Below, one piece after another: positions 42,034 to 50,911 of a stretch of DNA of 64,000 bases. The position numbers and the translations under genes were made by a program. The notes below the pieces were generated by a model. It was not told the DNA's origin. It did no database searches and saw nothing but the letters and a program-made list of their open reading frames with translations. Every line of letters begins with the position of its first letter. The stretch's first letter is position 1. Source of the DNA: Tagaea sp965279565 (GTDB lineage: Bacteria; Pseudomonadota; Alphaproteobacteria; CACIAM-22H2); the NCBI GenBank assembly GCA_965279565.1, contig OZ257249.1:2356001-2420000 (forward strand), read 5' to 3'.

Positions 42034-42918
42034 ATGGAAACGAAGTTCGGGGTCGTCGGCACCGCGCATTGGGCCACGAGCGTCCATTCCGTCGGGCTGC
42101 AGCGGACGCCGGGGGCGCGTCTCGTCGGCGTGTGGGGTCGCGATCTCGAAAAGACGAGAGCCTTGGCCGCCGCGCGCGGTGTCACTCCGTTCGCGCGATT
42201 CGAGGACATGCTTGCGGAGGTCGACGCGGTCAGCTTTGCGGTCCCGCCGCAGATCCAGGAGGAACTTGCCCTTCGTGCGCTGCTCGCGGGCAAACATGTG
42301 CTCCTCGAAAAGCCGATCGCGACGACGGCTCGCGCGGCCCGGGCGCTGGCCGAGGCGGCAGAGCGCGCCGATGCCGCCACCCTGGTGTTCTTCATGCGGC
42401 GCTTTGTCCCAGAGATCGCCGACTTCATTTCTCGAAATGCAACCGAGGAATGGCGGGAGGCCGAGGTCGAGGTTCGCTCGGCTACGTTTGCGGCTGATAG
42501 TCCGTACCGGGACTCTGCCTGGCGGCAGGTCGCCGGATCGGAGCTCTGGGATGTCGGCCCCCATGTCCTGTCGATCCTGCTGCCGATGCTCGGCCCGGTC
42601 ACGGCGGCCCGCGCACTCGCGCCCGAAGGGAACTTCATCCGTTTCGAAACGACGCATGCCGGTGGCGGACGTGCGCTGACCCGCATCAACCAGCGTGCCG
42701 ATCCCGGCGACGTGCGGAACATCTACCGCTTCCGGGGGCCGGCCGGCGAGGCTTCGGCCCCGGAGCCAGTGCTCGATAGGCCGGCCAATTTCGTGCGCGC
42801 AGCCGCAGCACTGGTCGAGAGCATCCGTGACAGAGCGCAGGTTCACCCGTGTGACGTGGCGTTCGGTGCGGAGACCGTCCGTATTCTCGAGCAGATTGCG
42901 CCATGGCGCGCGACATGA
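42034..42918 (+). CDS. Second Gfo/Idh/MocA-family oxidoreductase
   Basis: A 294-residue NAD(P)-dependent dehydrogenase, shorter than the first copy. The N-terminus V-V-G-T-A-H-W-A-T lacks the strict G-x-G-x-x-G but follows the family's variable form; L-L-E-K-P-I-A-T-T supplies the conserved Lys. The C-terminal domain contains L-W-D-V-G-P-H-V, which carries the usual catalytic His. Short length suggests a trimmed C-terminal domain. The end overlaps the permease start by 16 bases, so they are coupled. Confidence 0.88.
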   Translation: METKFGVVGTAHWATSVHSVGLQRTPGARLVGVWGRDLEKTRALAAARGVTPFARFEDMLAEVDAVSFAVPPQIQEELALRALLAGKHVLLEKPIATTARAARALAEAAERADAATLVFFMRRFVPEIADFISRNATEEWREAEVEVRSATFAADSPYRDSAWRQVAGSELWDVGPHVLSILLPMLGPVTAARALAPEGNFIRFETTHAGGGRALTRINQRADPGDVRNIYRFRGPAGEASAPEPVLDRPANFVRAAAALVESIRDRAQVHPCDVAFGAETVRILEQIAPWRAT

Positions 42919-44600
42919 CGAAGCGGGCCTTCCTCGATCGACCGGCGATCGCATGGGCGATCGCGGCTTTGTGGCTCGCCTATCTCGTCGCGATTCCGAT
43001 CGGGTATATGACGGTCGACAGCCTGACCGACGACGGACTGACACTCGCTGCTTATGCAGATTTCTTCGAGGATCCGAAGCTGCGCACGGCAATGCGCAAC
43101 AGCCTGTCCGTCGCGGCCGGCGTGGCAGTGCTGAGCGTGCTGGTTGGTGCATCGCTCGCGTTCGGTGTCGCGCGCACGCGAATGCACGGTCGATCCCTGG
43201 TGAGCGCCGCGATGATCGTGTGCCTCGTCAGCCCCGACTTTCTGCTCGCGATGGCGTACATCGCGCTCGCCGGGCCCAACGCCGGATACTTCAATCAGGC
43301 CCTTCGTGCGGTCTTAGATCTGAAAACGGAATCCGGCCCACTCAACATCTTCACGCTCTGGGGACTGGTGCTGACCGCCTTGCCACATGGCGTCTCGTAC
43401 GTGTTTCTGGCGCTGGTGCCGGCGCTCCGGAACGTCGATCCGGCACTCGAAGAAGCCTCGCGCGTGCAGGGCGCCGGGCCGATCGAGACGATCCGGGATG
43501 TGACGCTTCCCCTGATGCGGCCGGCGCTGCTTTCGGGCGCGCTGCTCGCGTTCTCCGGTAGCCTCGCGATGTACGGCCCGCCACACATGCTCCGACTAAA
43601 CGTGCTGACGATCTCGATCCGCGAATCTCTCATCCGTCTCGATTTCAAGGCAGCCTCTGCTGCCTCGATGGTGCTGATCCTCATGTCGCTGGCAGCCCTC
43701 GTGCTGTATCGGCGCTCCACCCGTCAGGCCGAGAGATTTCGAACTGTCGGCGGCAAGTCCTTTTCGGAACGCGCGGGTGCCGAGGGCCGCATCGCGGCCG
43801 CCTTCACGGTCCTTGGCGTCGTCTACGTGCTCGCTGTCCTCGTCGTGCCTTATGGCGGCATGACCGTCATCTCGCTCATGAAAAGCGTGGGGATGGGCTT
43901 CTCCGCCGGCAACTGGTCGTTCGACAATTACCGTGCGGTCTTTTCGGATCCGGCCGTACGCAAGGCGGCAATGTTGAGCGTCTCGCTTGCAGCCTCGACC
44001 GCCACGCTCGTCACGGTGATGGGGTTTCTCGTCGCCTATGTTGTTATCCGCATGAAACTCCGCGGGCGCTGGCTGCTCGATTACATGTCGATCATTCCAC
44101 TCGCTGTGCCGGGAACTGCTCTGGCGATCGCGCTCGCCGTCGTCTATCTGAACCCGCCGCTGAACGCCCTCGGACTCTACGGCGGGTTCGGAATCCTCTT
44201 CGTCGCCTATCTGACGCGCTTCATCACCTTCGGCGTGCGCACGAGCCAGAGCTCGTTGATCCAGCTTTCACCCGAGTTCGAGGAAGCTTCGCGCGTCGCC
44301 GGCGCAGGCGGACTCAAAACCGTGGCGCTCATCACGCTGCCGATGGTGCGCCAGGCGCTTGTCTACGCATGGCTGCTGGTCTTCGTGCTGGCGCTGCCGG
44401 AGTTGAGCGCGTCGATCATCCTCAAGGGCATCCACACCCAGACGCTTTCCACCGTGCTTCTCGACATCTGGAACGGCAATGGCGGCCTGGCACAGGCCTG
44501 CGCGTTCGGGATGACGATGTTCGCCTCGGTCGGACTTCTACTGCTCACGGCTGCCACGATCGCGAAGCGCGCGACCGGCGGGCTGCGTATCGGAACCTGA
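42903..44600 (+). CDS. ABC transporter permease, Fbp/Pot-type, two fused halves
   Basis: A 565-residue membrane protein with about twelve spans. Two EAA-type loops are visible (E-E-A-S-R-V-Q-G-A-G-P-I-E-T and E-E-A-S-R-V-A-G-A-G-G-L-K-T), so it is a duplicated permease as in FbpB/ThiP, enough to form the channel alone. Such transporters move ferric iron, thiamine, putrescine or sugar-acid type ligands. It lies with a binding protein and an ATPase in the same direction. The ATG at 42903 overlaps the oxidoreductase. Confidence 0.92.
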   Translation: MARDMTKRAFLDRPAIAWAIAALWLAYLVAIPIGYMTVDSLTDDGLTLAAYADFFEDPKLRTAMRNSLSVAAGVAVLSVLVGASLAFGVARTRMHGRSLVSAAMIVCLVSPDFLLAMAYIALAGPNAGYFNQALRAVLDLKTESGPLNIFTLWGLVLTALPHGVSYVFLALVPALRNVDPALEEASRVQGAGPIETIRDVTLPLMRPALLSGALLAFSGSLAMYGPPHMLRLNVLTISIRESLIRLDFKAASAASMVLILMSLAALVLYRRSTRQAERFRTVGGKSFSERAGAEGRIAAAFTVLGVVYVLAVLVVPYGGMTVISLMKSVGMGFSAGNWSFDNYRAVFSDPAVRKAAMLSVSLAASTATLVTVMGFLVAYVVIRMKLRGRWLLDYMSIIPLAVPGTALAIALAVVYLNPPLNALGLYGGFGILFVAYLTRFITFGVRTSQSSLIQLSPEFEEASRVAGAGGLKTVALITLPMVRQALVYAWLLVFVLALPELSASIILKGIHTQTLSTVLLDIWNGNGGLAQACAFGMTMFASVGLLLLTAATIAKRATGGLRIGT

Positions 44601-44626
44601 ACCAAAGAAAACAAAGGGAGGAAACC

Positions 44627-45649
44627 ATGGATAAGAAGCCCCGGATCCATCTGCTGGCGACAGTTTGTGTCGGCGCGTTTGTCGCGATCGCGCCTGCGTC
44701 GGCGCAGCAGAAGCTCACGATCTACTCCGCCTACGAGAACTCGCAAATCGCTCCGTTGACCAAGGCGTTTGAAGCCAAGAATTCCGGCGTTTCGGTCGAC
44801 CATTTCCGCCAGCCCGGCGAAGAGTTGCTTGCTACGATCGAGCTCGAACTGCGCGCCCGATCGCCGAAGGCCGATGTCGTGGGACTCAACGACGCTTCCA
44901 TCGCCTACCTGCAGAAGCGGCACGACGCCTTCGAGCCGTATGCCGCGAAGGACGTCGACAAGGCGCGCGCCGAAATGCGCAGCCCGCAGAACGTCTTCAC
45001 GCCTGCGTTCGTCAATCTCTATCTGATCCACTACAACACGCGGAAGATCTCCGAGGCCGACGTGCCGAAGAGCTGGGCCGATCTGGCAGATCCGAAATGG
45101 AAGAACCAGATCGCGATGGCCGATCCGAGCAGCTCGCAATCCGTGCAGTCCTTTGTCTGGTTCATCGCCGACCATCTGGTGAAGACCGATCCGGGCAAGT
45201 TCGGGTGGGACTACTTCAAGCGAATGGGCGTCAACGGCGTCCACCTCGAGTCGTCGCACGGCACGATCCGTGACCTGGCCGTCAGCGGCGAGCGTCCGAT
45301 CGGGATCAACCTCCTGGCGAACGCCCAGACGGCGAAGAACCGCGGCGAGCCGACCAGCAATATCTGGCCGCGCGAAGGCGTGCCGGGCGAGCTTTCGGCC
45401 TTCGGCCTGCTGCGCGCGGCGAAGAACAAGGATCTCGGCAAGAAGTGGCTCGACTTCATCATCTCGCCCGAAGGGCAGGGGCTGATGCCTGCATCCCTTG
45501 GCGGCGCACCGGTGCGCAACGACGTCGCGTACAAGTATCCGGACGGATCGTCGCTCGAACAGGTGAAGATCATCCCGGTCGACTCGGCCTTCATCTCCGA
45601 GAACAAGCGCACGCAGGCCCGCAAGTTCCATGACGCCGTCGGAAAGTAA
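44627..45649 (+). CDS. ABC transporter substrate-binding protein, Fbp type
   Basis: A 340-residue exported protein with a signal peptide (hydrophobic core residues 9-22, cut near A-S-A-Q). The mature part opens K-L-T-I-Y-S-A-Y-E-N-S and includes Y-L-I-H-Y-N-T-R and P-K-S-W-A-D-L-A-D-P-K-W, typical of the ferric-ion/2-aminoethylphosphonate/organic-acid subgroup. Iron-binding double Tyr motifs are not evident, so an organic ligand is more likely. GGGAGGA precedes the ATG at 44627. Confidence 0.9.
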   Translation: MDKKPRIHLLATVCVGAFVAIAPASAQQKLTIYSAYENSQIAPLTKAFEAKNSGVSVDHFRQPGEELLATIELELRARSPKADVVGLNDASIAYLQKRHDAFEPYAAKDVDKARAEMRSPQNVFTPAFVNLYLIHYNTRKISEADVPKSWADLADPKWKNQIAMADPSSSQSVQSFVWFIADHLVKTDPGKFGWDYFKRMGVNGVHLESSHGTIRDLAVSGERPIGINLLANAQTAKNRGEPTSNIWPREGVPGELSAFGLLRAAKNKDLGKKWLDFIISPEGQGLMPASLGGAPVRNDVAYKYPDGSSLEQVKIIPVDSAFISENKRTQARKFHDAVGK

Positions 45650-46781
45650 GGTCGGCGGGCCGGCATCGCCGGAGGCGCGTGCGCGCGCCTCCGGCGTTGA
45701 CCTGCGCGTGGAGCGATTGCGCAAGTCCTACGGGTCGGTCGTTGCCGTCCACGATGTCGGCTTCGAAGTCCCGGCGGGTCAGATGATCTCGTTCATCGGG
45801 CCGAGCGGCTGCGGCAAGACGACGACCTTGCGCATGATCGCGGGGCTTGAGCAGCCGGATACCGGCCGTATCGTCGCGGGCGGGCGGGTTCTCGTCGACG
45901 GGGAGGCCCAGCTTCCTCCCGAGCAGCGCGACCTGGGGATGGTCTTCCAGAGCTATGCGCTTTGGCCGCACATGACTGTCTTCGACAACCTCGCCTATGG
46001 CCTCAAGCGGCGGGGCCAAGCCCGTGAGGCAATTGCCGCCAAGGTCACCGAAGTGCTGCGCATCGTCGGCATGTCGCAGTATGGCGAGCGCTATCCGGGA
46101 CAGCTTTCGGGCGGCCAGCAGCAGCGTGTCGCGCTTTCTCGTGCAATTGCGACGGAGCCTGGGATTCTCCTCTTTGATGAGCCGCTCTCGAACCTGGACG
46201 CTGTGCTGCGCGAGCAGATGCGGTTCGAGATTCGCTCGCTCCAGCAGCGTCTCGGCATCACCGGCGTCTACGTCACGCATAGCCAGGACGAGGCACTGGC
46301 GATGTCCGACCAGATCGCCGTCATGCGCGATGGACGAATCGTCCAGATCGGCCGTCCGGCGGAAATATACGGGCGTCCGCTCTCGCGGTTCGTCGCAGCC
46401 TTCATCGGACTTACGAACATCGTCGAGCTGAGTGGCATTAAGGCCGAGGGAAGCGGCGTCTCCGGATCTCTGCCGGGCGGTGGCATCGTCCGTGCGGATG
46501 TCGGATCTGTCTCGGCCGCACTCTCGCGCGGTGCTGCCGCCGTATCGATCCGTCCGGTCGAAATCTCGATCCGCCGCGGTGCTGGCGGGACCGACGCCGA
46601 CAACCGCCTTGCCGGGCGCGTGCGTACGACCGCATTTACCGGCGGGCTCATCGACTACTTCGTCGATGTCGGTGGCGGATTGGAACTTCGGGTCCAGACG
46701 ACGCCGCCCGCCGCGGCGGAACCCGGCGACGATGTGACCCTTTCATTCGCCGCCGACCGCACGGTCGTGCTCGCGGACTGA
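45630..46781 (+). CDS. ABC transporter ATP-binding protein, Fbp/Pot type
   Basis: A 383-residue ATPase. Walker A G-P-S-G-C-G-K-T-T is at residues 57-65, signature L-S-G-G-Q-Q-Q-R near 148-155, Walker B L-L-F-D-E-P near 169-174, and switch His in V-T-H-S-Q-D-E-A. A C-terminal TOBE-like regulatory domain (about 245-383) is present. The start overlaps the binding-protein gene by 20 bases. A perfect 13-bp hairpin lies between codons 13 and 22, so the first 25 residues may be non-conserved and the real start could be lower (GTG at 45708). Confidence 0.92.
   Translation: MTPSESKVGGPASPEARARASGVDLRVERLRKSYGSVVAVHDVGFEVPAGQMISFIGPSGCGKTTTLRMIAGLEQPDTGRIVAGGRVLVDGEAQLPPEQRDLGMVFQSYALWPHMTVFDNLAYGLKRRGQAREAIAAKVTEVLRIVGMSQYGERYPGQLSGGQQQRVALSRAIATEPGILLFDEPLSNLDAVLREQMRFEIRSLQQRLGITGVYVTHSQDEALAMSDQIAVMRDGRIVQIGRPAEIYGRPLSRFVAAFIGLTNIVELSGIKAEGSGVSGSLPGGGIVRADVGSVSAALSRGAAAVSIRPVEISIRRGAGGTDADNRLAGRVRTTAFTGGLIDYFVDVGGGLELRVQTTPPAAAEPGDDVTLSFAADRTVVLAD
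45667..45696 (+). promoter_or_regulatory. Perfect 13-bp hairpin between binding protein and ATPase
   Basis: Arms 45667-45679 and 45684-45696 pair perfectly with a 4-base loop. It begins 18 bases after the binding-protein stop. Such intercistronic hairpins often stabilise the upstream message so more binding protein than ATPase is made. No T-run follows. Confidence 0.55.
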
Positions 46782-46805
46782 CATAAGACAGGATCGGAAC
46801 GAGCG

Positions 46806-47882
46806 ATGACGATCAAGAAGGCCGAAAGCTGGATACTCCGGTTTCCCTCGAACCGTGCCGCCGCCGAGCGCAGCGACGAGTTCTTCGAACTGATCGGCGT
46901 GACGCTCGAGGACGCGAAGGGCGGGCGCGGGACGGGCTGGACGTTCACCTCCGACTACGGCGGCGGCGAGGCGGTCAAGGCAATGCTCGATGTCGTGCTG
47001 CTTCCCCGTGTCGTCGGGCGCGATGCGATCGACGTCGCGGCAGTCAATGACCAGCTTTTCCACTTCACGCATCGCCTCGGTCACGGCATCACGTCGATGG
47101 CGATCGCCGCAATCGACGTTGCGATGTGGGACCTGCGGGCGCGGGATGCCGGTGTTTCGATCGCCCGGGTACTCGGCCAGGTGCGCGACCGGGTGCCGTG
47201 CTATGGCAGCGGGAAGGCCAGCCCCTCGCTGCCCATCGATGAACTTGTTGAACTTTCGGCCGGGTACATCCGCGACGGTTTCAACGCCGTGAAGATTCGT
47301 GTCGGCCGCGAACCGGACAAGGACATGGACCGTGTGCGCGCCGTCCGGAAGGCGATCGGGGAAGGGCCGCGCATTCTTTGCGACGCAAACGAGCGGCTCG
47401 ATCTACCGACGGCCCTGTGGCTGGGCAAGCGGTTGGCCGATCAGGGTGTGCACTGGTTCGAAGAGCCGTTGCTGTCGCAGGACATCGAAGGCTATCGCCG
47501 GATGCGCAGTGCTCTGCCCATGGCGATCGCCATGGGCGAGCACGTGCATTCGCGTCGTGACTTCATGCCGTACATCACGACCGGGGCGGTGGACGTTGTC
47601 CAGCCGGACATGTGCTTCGTCGGCGGGATCACCGAAACGATGCGCATCGGACGTATCGCCGATACGGCCGGACTGGCTCTCGCACCCCATTTCATGACGG
47701 TTCTGCACATCCACGTCGCCGCGGCGCTTCCGCGGGCGACCTATGTCGAGTTCTACCCGTTCATGGACGACCTGTTGGTCGAAGGCCTCAAGGTCGAGGA
47801 CGGGATGCTCCTCGTTCCGACGCGGCCGGGCCACGGCGTCGAGTTCACCAAGGAAGCCTGGCGCGACTACCGCGTCGCGTAG
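46806..47882 (+). CDS. Enolase-superfamily dehydratase, copy 1
   Basis: A 358-residue enzyme of the mandelate racemase/muconate lactonizing type. Metal ligands are Asp193 (C-D-A-N), Glu219 (F-E-E-P) and Glu245 (G-E-H). Lys163 in V-K-I-R is the base on one side, with Arg at the usual second Lys; His295 in A-P-H-F sits on the other side, as in sugar-acid dehydratases. It should abstract the alpha proton of a carboxylate, probably dehydrating an aldonate or aldarate. It starts 24 bases after the ABC ATPase stop, so it belongs to the same operon. Confidence 0.88.
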   Translation: MTIKKAESWILRFPSNRAAAERSDEFFELIGVTLEDAKGGRGTGWTFTSDYGGGEAVKAMLDVVLLPRVVGRDAIDVAAVNDQLFHFTHRLGHGITSMAIAAIDVAMWDLRARDAGVSIARVLGQVRDRVPCYGSGKASPSLPIDELVELSAGYIRDGFNAVKIRVGREPDKDMDRVRAVRKAIGEGPRILCDANERLDLPTALWLGKRLADQGVHWFEEPLLSQDIEGYRRMRSALPMAIAMGEHVHSRRDFMPYITTGAVDVVQPDMCFVGGITETMRIGRIADTAGLALAPHFMTVLHIHVAAALPRATYVEFYPFMDDLLVEGLKVEDGMLLVPTRPGHGVEFTKEAWRDYRVA

Positions 47883-47904
47883 CTCGCTCCGAAAAGGAAT
47901 GAAA

Positions 47905-49011
47905 ATGCAGCACAAGATTCGCAAGATCGACGTCCACCTCGTTTCGTATCCGATCACGGGCGGATTCGCCGACGCGACGCGGAAGGTCGAGACGATCGGA
48001 TTCCTTCTCGTCCGTGTGACGACCGATCTGGGCCTGGAGGGCATCGGCGTTACCTACCATGAAGTCGGTGGCGAGGCGGCGCGCGACCTCATCGTGCGCA
48101 ATATGGCGCCGAAGCTGATCGACCGCGATCCGCTCGAGACCGAGGCGATCTGGCAGGAGTTCTTCCACTACCTGCGTGGTGTCGGGCGCAAAGGCCTCAT
48201 GTACTGCGCACTCAGCGCCGTCGATATCGCGCTGTGGGATCTGAAAGGCAAGATTGCCGGATTGCCTGTCTACAAGCTTCTGGGCGGGAACCTTACGAAG
48301 GTTCCCGTCTACGCAAGCGGCGGCTGGACTTCCTATTCGGATGACGAACTGGTCGACGAGATGAAGGGAATGGTCAAGCGCGGCTTCAAGTCGATCAAGT
48401 TCAAGGTCGGGTTCGATGGCGGGCGTGCGATCAACCGCGACGTCGTGCGTGTGCGCAAGGTACGCGAGGCCGTGGGGCCCGATATCCGCATGCTCGTAGA
48501 CGCCAACAATTGCTTCGATGCAGCGACTGCCGTACAGCTCGCCAACCGGATCCGCGAGTACGACATCATGCTGTTCGAGGAGCCGGTCTTCGCCGACGAC
48601 ATCCCCGGCCTCGCCCGATTCAAGCGAGGCACGGATATTCCGCTCGCCACCGGCGAACATGAGTATACGAAGTTCGGCGTGCGTGATCTGCTACTCGCCG
48701 AGGCGGCAGACATCGTACAGGTCGATGGTGCGCGCGCCGGTGGCTATACCGAGATGCTGAAATGTGCCGCGCTCACTCAGGCTTGGAACGTCAAGTTCGC
48801 GCCGCACGCAATGGAGAATGTCCATCTGCATCTTGCTGCAGCCGTACCCAACGCACTGTTCTTGGAGCGCTTGCTGATGTTCGAGGAGATTACCGGAAAG
48901 GTATTCAAGGATGCACCCGTGCCGATCGACGGCTTCATGCACGTGCCCGACCGGCCCGGTCTTGCTCTCGATCTCGACATGGACTTCGTGAAGAATCACG
49001 AAGACAAGTGA
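47905..49011 (+). CDS. Enolase-superfamily dehydratase/racemase, copy 2
   Basis: A 368-residue member, differing from copy 1. It has a full K-x-K pair, Lys165 and Lys167 (K-F-K-V-G), metal ligands Asp199 (V-D-A-N-N), Glu225 (F-E-E-P) and Glu251 (G-E-H), and His301 (A-P-H-A). This two-sided arrangement suits mandelate racemase-type enzymes that work on sugar acids or hydroxy acids with the opposite alpha stereochemistry. The ATG at 47905 lies 6 bases after AAAAGGA and is preferred over 47899. It follows copy 1 after 22 bases; the two may process two isomers. Confidence 0.88.
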   Translation: MQHKIRKIDVHLVSYPITGGFADATRKVETIGFLLVRVTTDLGLEGIGVTYHEVGGEAARDLIVRNMAPKLIDRDPLETEAIWQEFFHYLRGVGRKGLMYCALSAVDIALWDLKGKIAGLPVYKLLGGNLTKVPVYASGGWTSYSDDELVDEMKGMVKRGFKSIKFKVGFDGGRAINRDVVRVRKVREAVGPDIRMLVDANNCFDAATAVQLANRIREYDIMLFEEPVFADDIPGLARFKRGTDIPLATGEHEYTKFGVRDLLLAEAADIVQVDGARAGGYTEMLKCAALTQAWNVKFAPHAMENVHLHLAAAVPNALFLERLLMFEEITGKVFKDAPVPIDGFMHVPDRPGLALDLDMDFVKNHEDK

Positions 49012-49030
49012 GCCCGGTGACCCGAGTTCA

Positions 49031-50263
49031 ATGAGTTCGATCCAATCTCCTTCGCAGATCGATCCGTGGAAGGCGTTCAGCGGTTCGTCCGGTAAGGGAA
49101 ATCTTGCTGGCGTTCTCTCGCTGGACGATTTCGAGCCATTGGCGAAGAGCAGGCTGCCGCGCCCGATTTTCGGCTATGTCGCGGGAGCAGCCGAAACGGG
49201 CGCATCGCTTGCGGACAATCGGAGTGCGTTTGCGCAGTGGAGCTTCGTCCCGCGCGTACTGCGGGACGTTTCGGCACGCAGTCAGGCGATAGAGTTGTTC
49301 GGTACGACGTATGCCTCGCCATTCGGCATCGCGCCGATGGGTCTTGCGGCGTTGACGGCTTTCGACGGCGACAGGGTGCTTGCTCTTGCTGCGGCAAAGG
49401 CTGGAATTCCGTTTGTCCTGAGCGCCACATCGCTGACACCTCTGGAGAGGGTAATCGAGGCGGCCCCGGGGAGTTGGTTCCAAGCCTACTTGCCCGGCGA
49501 GGATGTACGAATTGTGGCGTTGCTGGAACGCGTCCGGGCCGCCGGTTACGGAACCCTCGTCGTGACGGTCGACCTACCGGTTGCCGGGAACCGGGAAAAC
49601 AACATCCGCGCCGGCTTTTCGACACCGTTGCGTCCGAGCGTTCGGCTCATTTGGGACGGGATGGTCCGGCCGCGCTGGCTGATGGGCACGATGCTACGAA
49701 CGCTCTTCACGCAGGGAATGCCGCATTTCGAGAATTCGTTTGCCGAGCGAGGCGCACCACTGCTGTCTTCAAAGGTGGCCCGAGATTTCTCGAACCGCGC
49801 GCAGTTCAGCTGGCGTCACATCGAAAGAATCCGCGATCTCTGGAAGGGAAAGTTGGTCCTGAAGGGAATATTGAGCCCGGAGGATGCGGCTTTGGCGAAG
49901 AAGACAGGTGCCGATGGGTTGATCGTGTCCAATCACGGAGGACGCCAGCTTGACGGTGCCGTGTCTGCGCTTCGAGTGCTGACGTCGGTTATACGCGAAG
50001 CCGGCGATATGACCGTCATGATGGATGGCGGCATTCGGCGTGGCAGCGACGTCATCAAGGCGCTTGCTCTTGGCGCTCGCTGTGTGTTCGTGGGGCGGCC
50101 GTTCAATTTTGCCGCTTCGGTGGGAAGCGAGGCCGGCGTGCTTCACGCCATCGAGTTATTACGCAGTGAAGTCGACCGCAATCTCGCGATGCTCGGAATT
50201 GACCGCATTTCCGGAATTGATCGAAGCATTCTTAGTCACATGGCTGTTGATCCAGCGGTATAG
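49031..50263 (+). CDS. FMN-dependent 2-hydroxyacid oxidase/dehydrogenase (LldD-like)
   Basis: A 410-residue TIM-barrel flavoenzyme. The active-site base His302 is in S-N-H-G-G-R-Q-L-D; F-Q-A-Y-L-P-G holds the conserved Tyr; V-M-M-D-G-G-I-R-R-G binds FMN phosphate. It oxidises an L-2-hydroxy acid (lactate, glycolate, mandelate or similar) to a 2-keto acid. It lies 19 bases after the second dehydratase. Its base composition seems lower in GC than its neighbours, hinting at separate acquisition. Last gene of the LacI-linked island on this strand. Confidence 0.9.
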   Translation: MSSIQSPSQIDPWKAFSGSSGKGNLAGVLSLDDFEPLAKSRLPRPIFGYVAGAAETGASLADNRSAFAQWSFVPRVLRDVSARSQAIELFGTTYASPFGIAPMGLAALTAFDGDRVLALAAAKAGIPFVLSATSLTPLERVIEAAPGSWFQAYLPGEDVRIVALLERVRAAGYGTLVVTVDLPVAGNRENNIRAGFSTPLRPSVRLIWDGMVRPRWLMGTMLRTLFTQGMPHFENSFAERGAPLLSSKVARDFSNRAQFSWRHIERIRDLWKGKLVLKGILSPEDAALAKKTGADGLIVSNHGGRQLDGAVSALRVLTSVIREAGDMTVMMDGGIRRGSDVIKALALGARCVFVGRPFNFAASVGSEAGVLHAIELLRSEVDRNLAMLGIDRISGIDRSILSHMAVDPAV

Positions 50264-50476
50264 GTGCTAGGGAACTGTAGAAGTTCGTTCGGTCGAGGAT
50301 ATCGTCGATGGCCCGACTATCAGCCAGAGGAATCTTATTCCTATAGCCTGCTCGTTCGCCTTCTCTTTTCAATCTTGCGATCCGGCCGGGAGTGGGATGG
50401 GACAATCATCCGGCAGAGCTTCTATCTTCTCGCTCTGATCAAATCCCTAGATCAACTCACCTGTCTCGAACTGATG
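50264..50476. other. Intergenic gap between the two islands, AT-richer, no gene seen
   Basis: This stretch has no convincing gene and is visibly less GC-rich than its surroundings. It marks the change from the LacI-linked island to the peptide-type island. Confidence 0.5.
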
Positions 50477-50896
50477 TCACGCCGGCAATATGGCGACGGC
50501 TTCGATCTCGACCAGCATGACGTCTAGCGCAAGCCGCGGCACGGGGATCAGCGTGCAGGCGGGCTTCATGCCTCCGCCCCATGCTGCCGCGAGTTCGGCG
50601 CCGAAGACCCCGAGTTTTGCCTCGCTGTGATCCACGATCAGCACGGTCATCTTGGCGACGTCGGCGAAATCCGCACCCGCACCCTTCAGGGCCGTGCGCA
50701 GGTTGGCGAGAGCGTTGCGTGCCTGGACCTGGAAGTCGGGCGGATACTTGCCGTCGGTCGTCTCGCCGCCCTGGCCGGCGGTGAACACTAGACGCGTTCC
50801 CGGGGCGACAAGCGCCAGATGGGAATAACCGTAGGCGCTGGGATCGTAAAGGCCCGGCGGATTGATGAGACGGAGCGGGGTTGCGGCATTCGGCAT
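50477..50896 (-). CDS. RidA-family protein, copy 1
   Basis: A 139-residue protein of the RidA/YjgF/UK114 family. It has V-F-T-A-G-Q-G-G, Q-A-R-N-A-L-A-N-L-R-T-A-L and V-A-K-M-T-V-L-I-V-D-H near the middle, while the C-terminal V-P-R-L-A-L-D-V-M-L-V-E-I-E-A-V-A strand is standard. The Arg of the R-x-x-x-x-x-E/V active site is seen as R in P-R-L-A. RidA proteins hydrolyse reactive enamines and imines released by PLP or flavin enzymes. It follows the FAD oxidase in the same direction, which would release such an imine. Confidence 0.88.
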   Translation of the reverse strand: MPNAATPLRLINPPGLYDPSAYGYSHLALVAPGTRLVFTAGQGGETTDGKYPPDFQVQARNALANLRTALKGAGADFADVAKMTVLIVDHSEAKLGVFGAELAAAWGGGMKPACTLIPVPRLALDVMLVEIEAVAILPA

Positions 50897-50911
50897 GGCT
50901 GTTCTCCTGTG

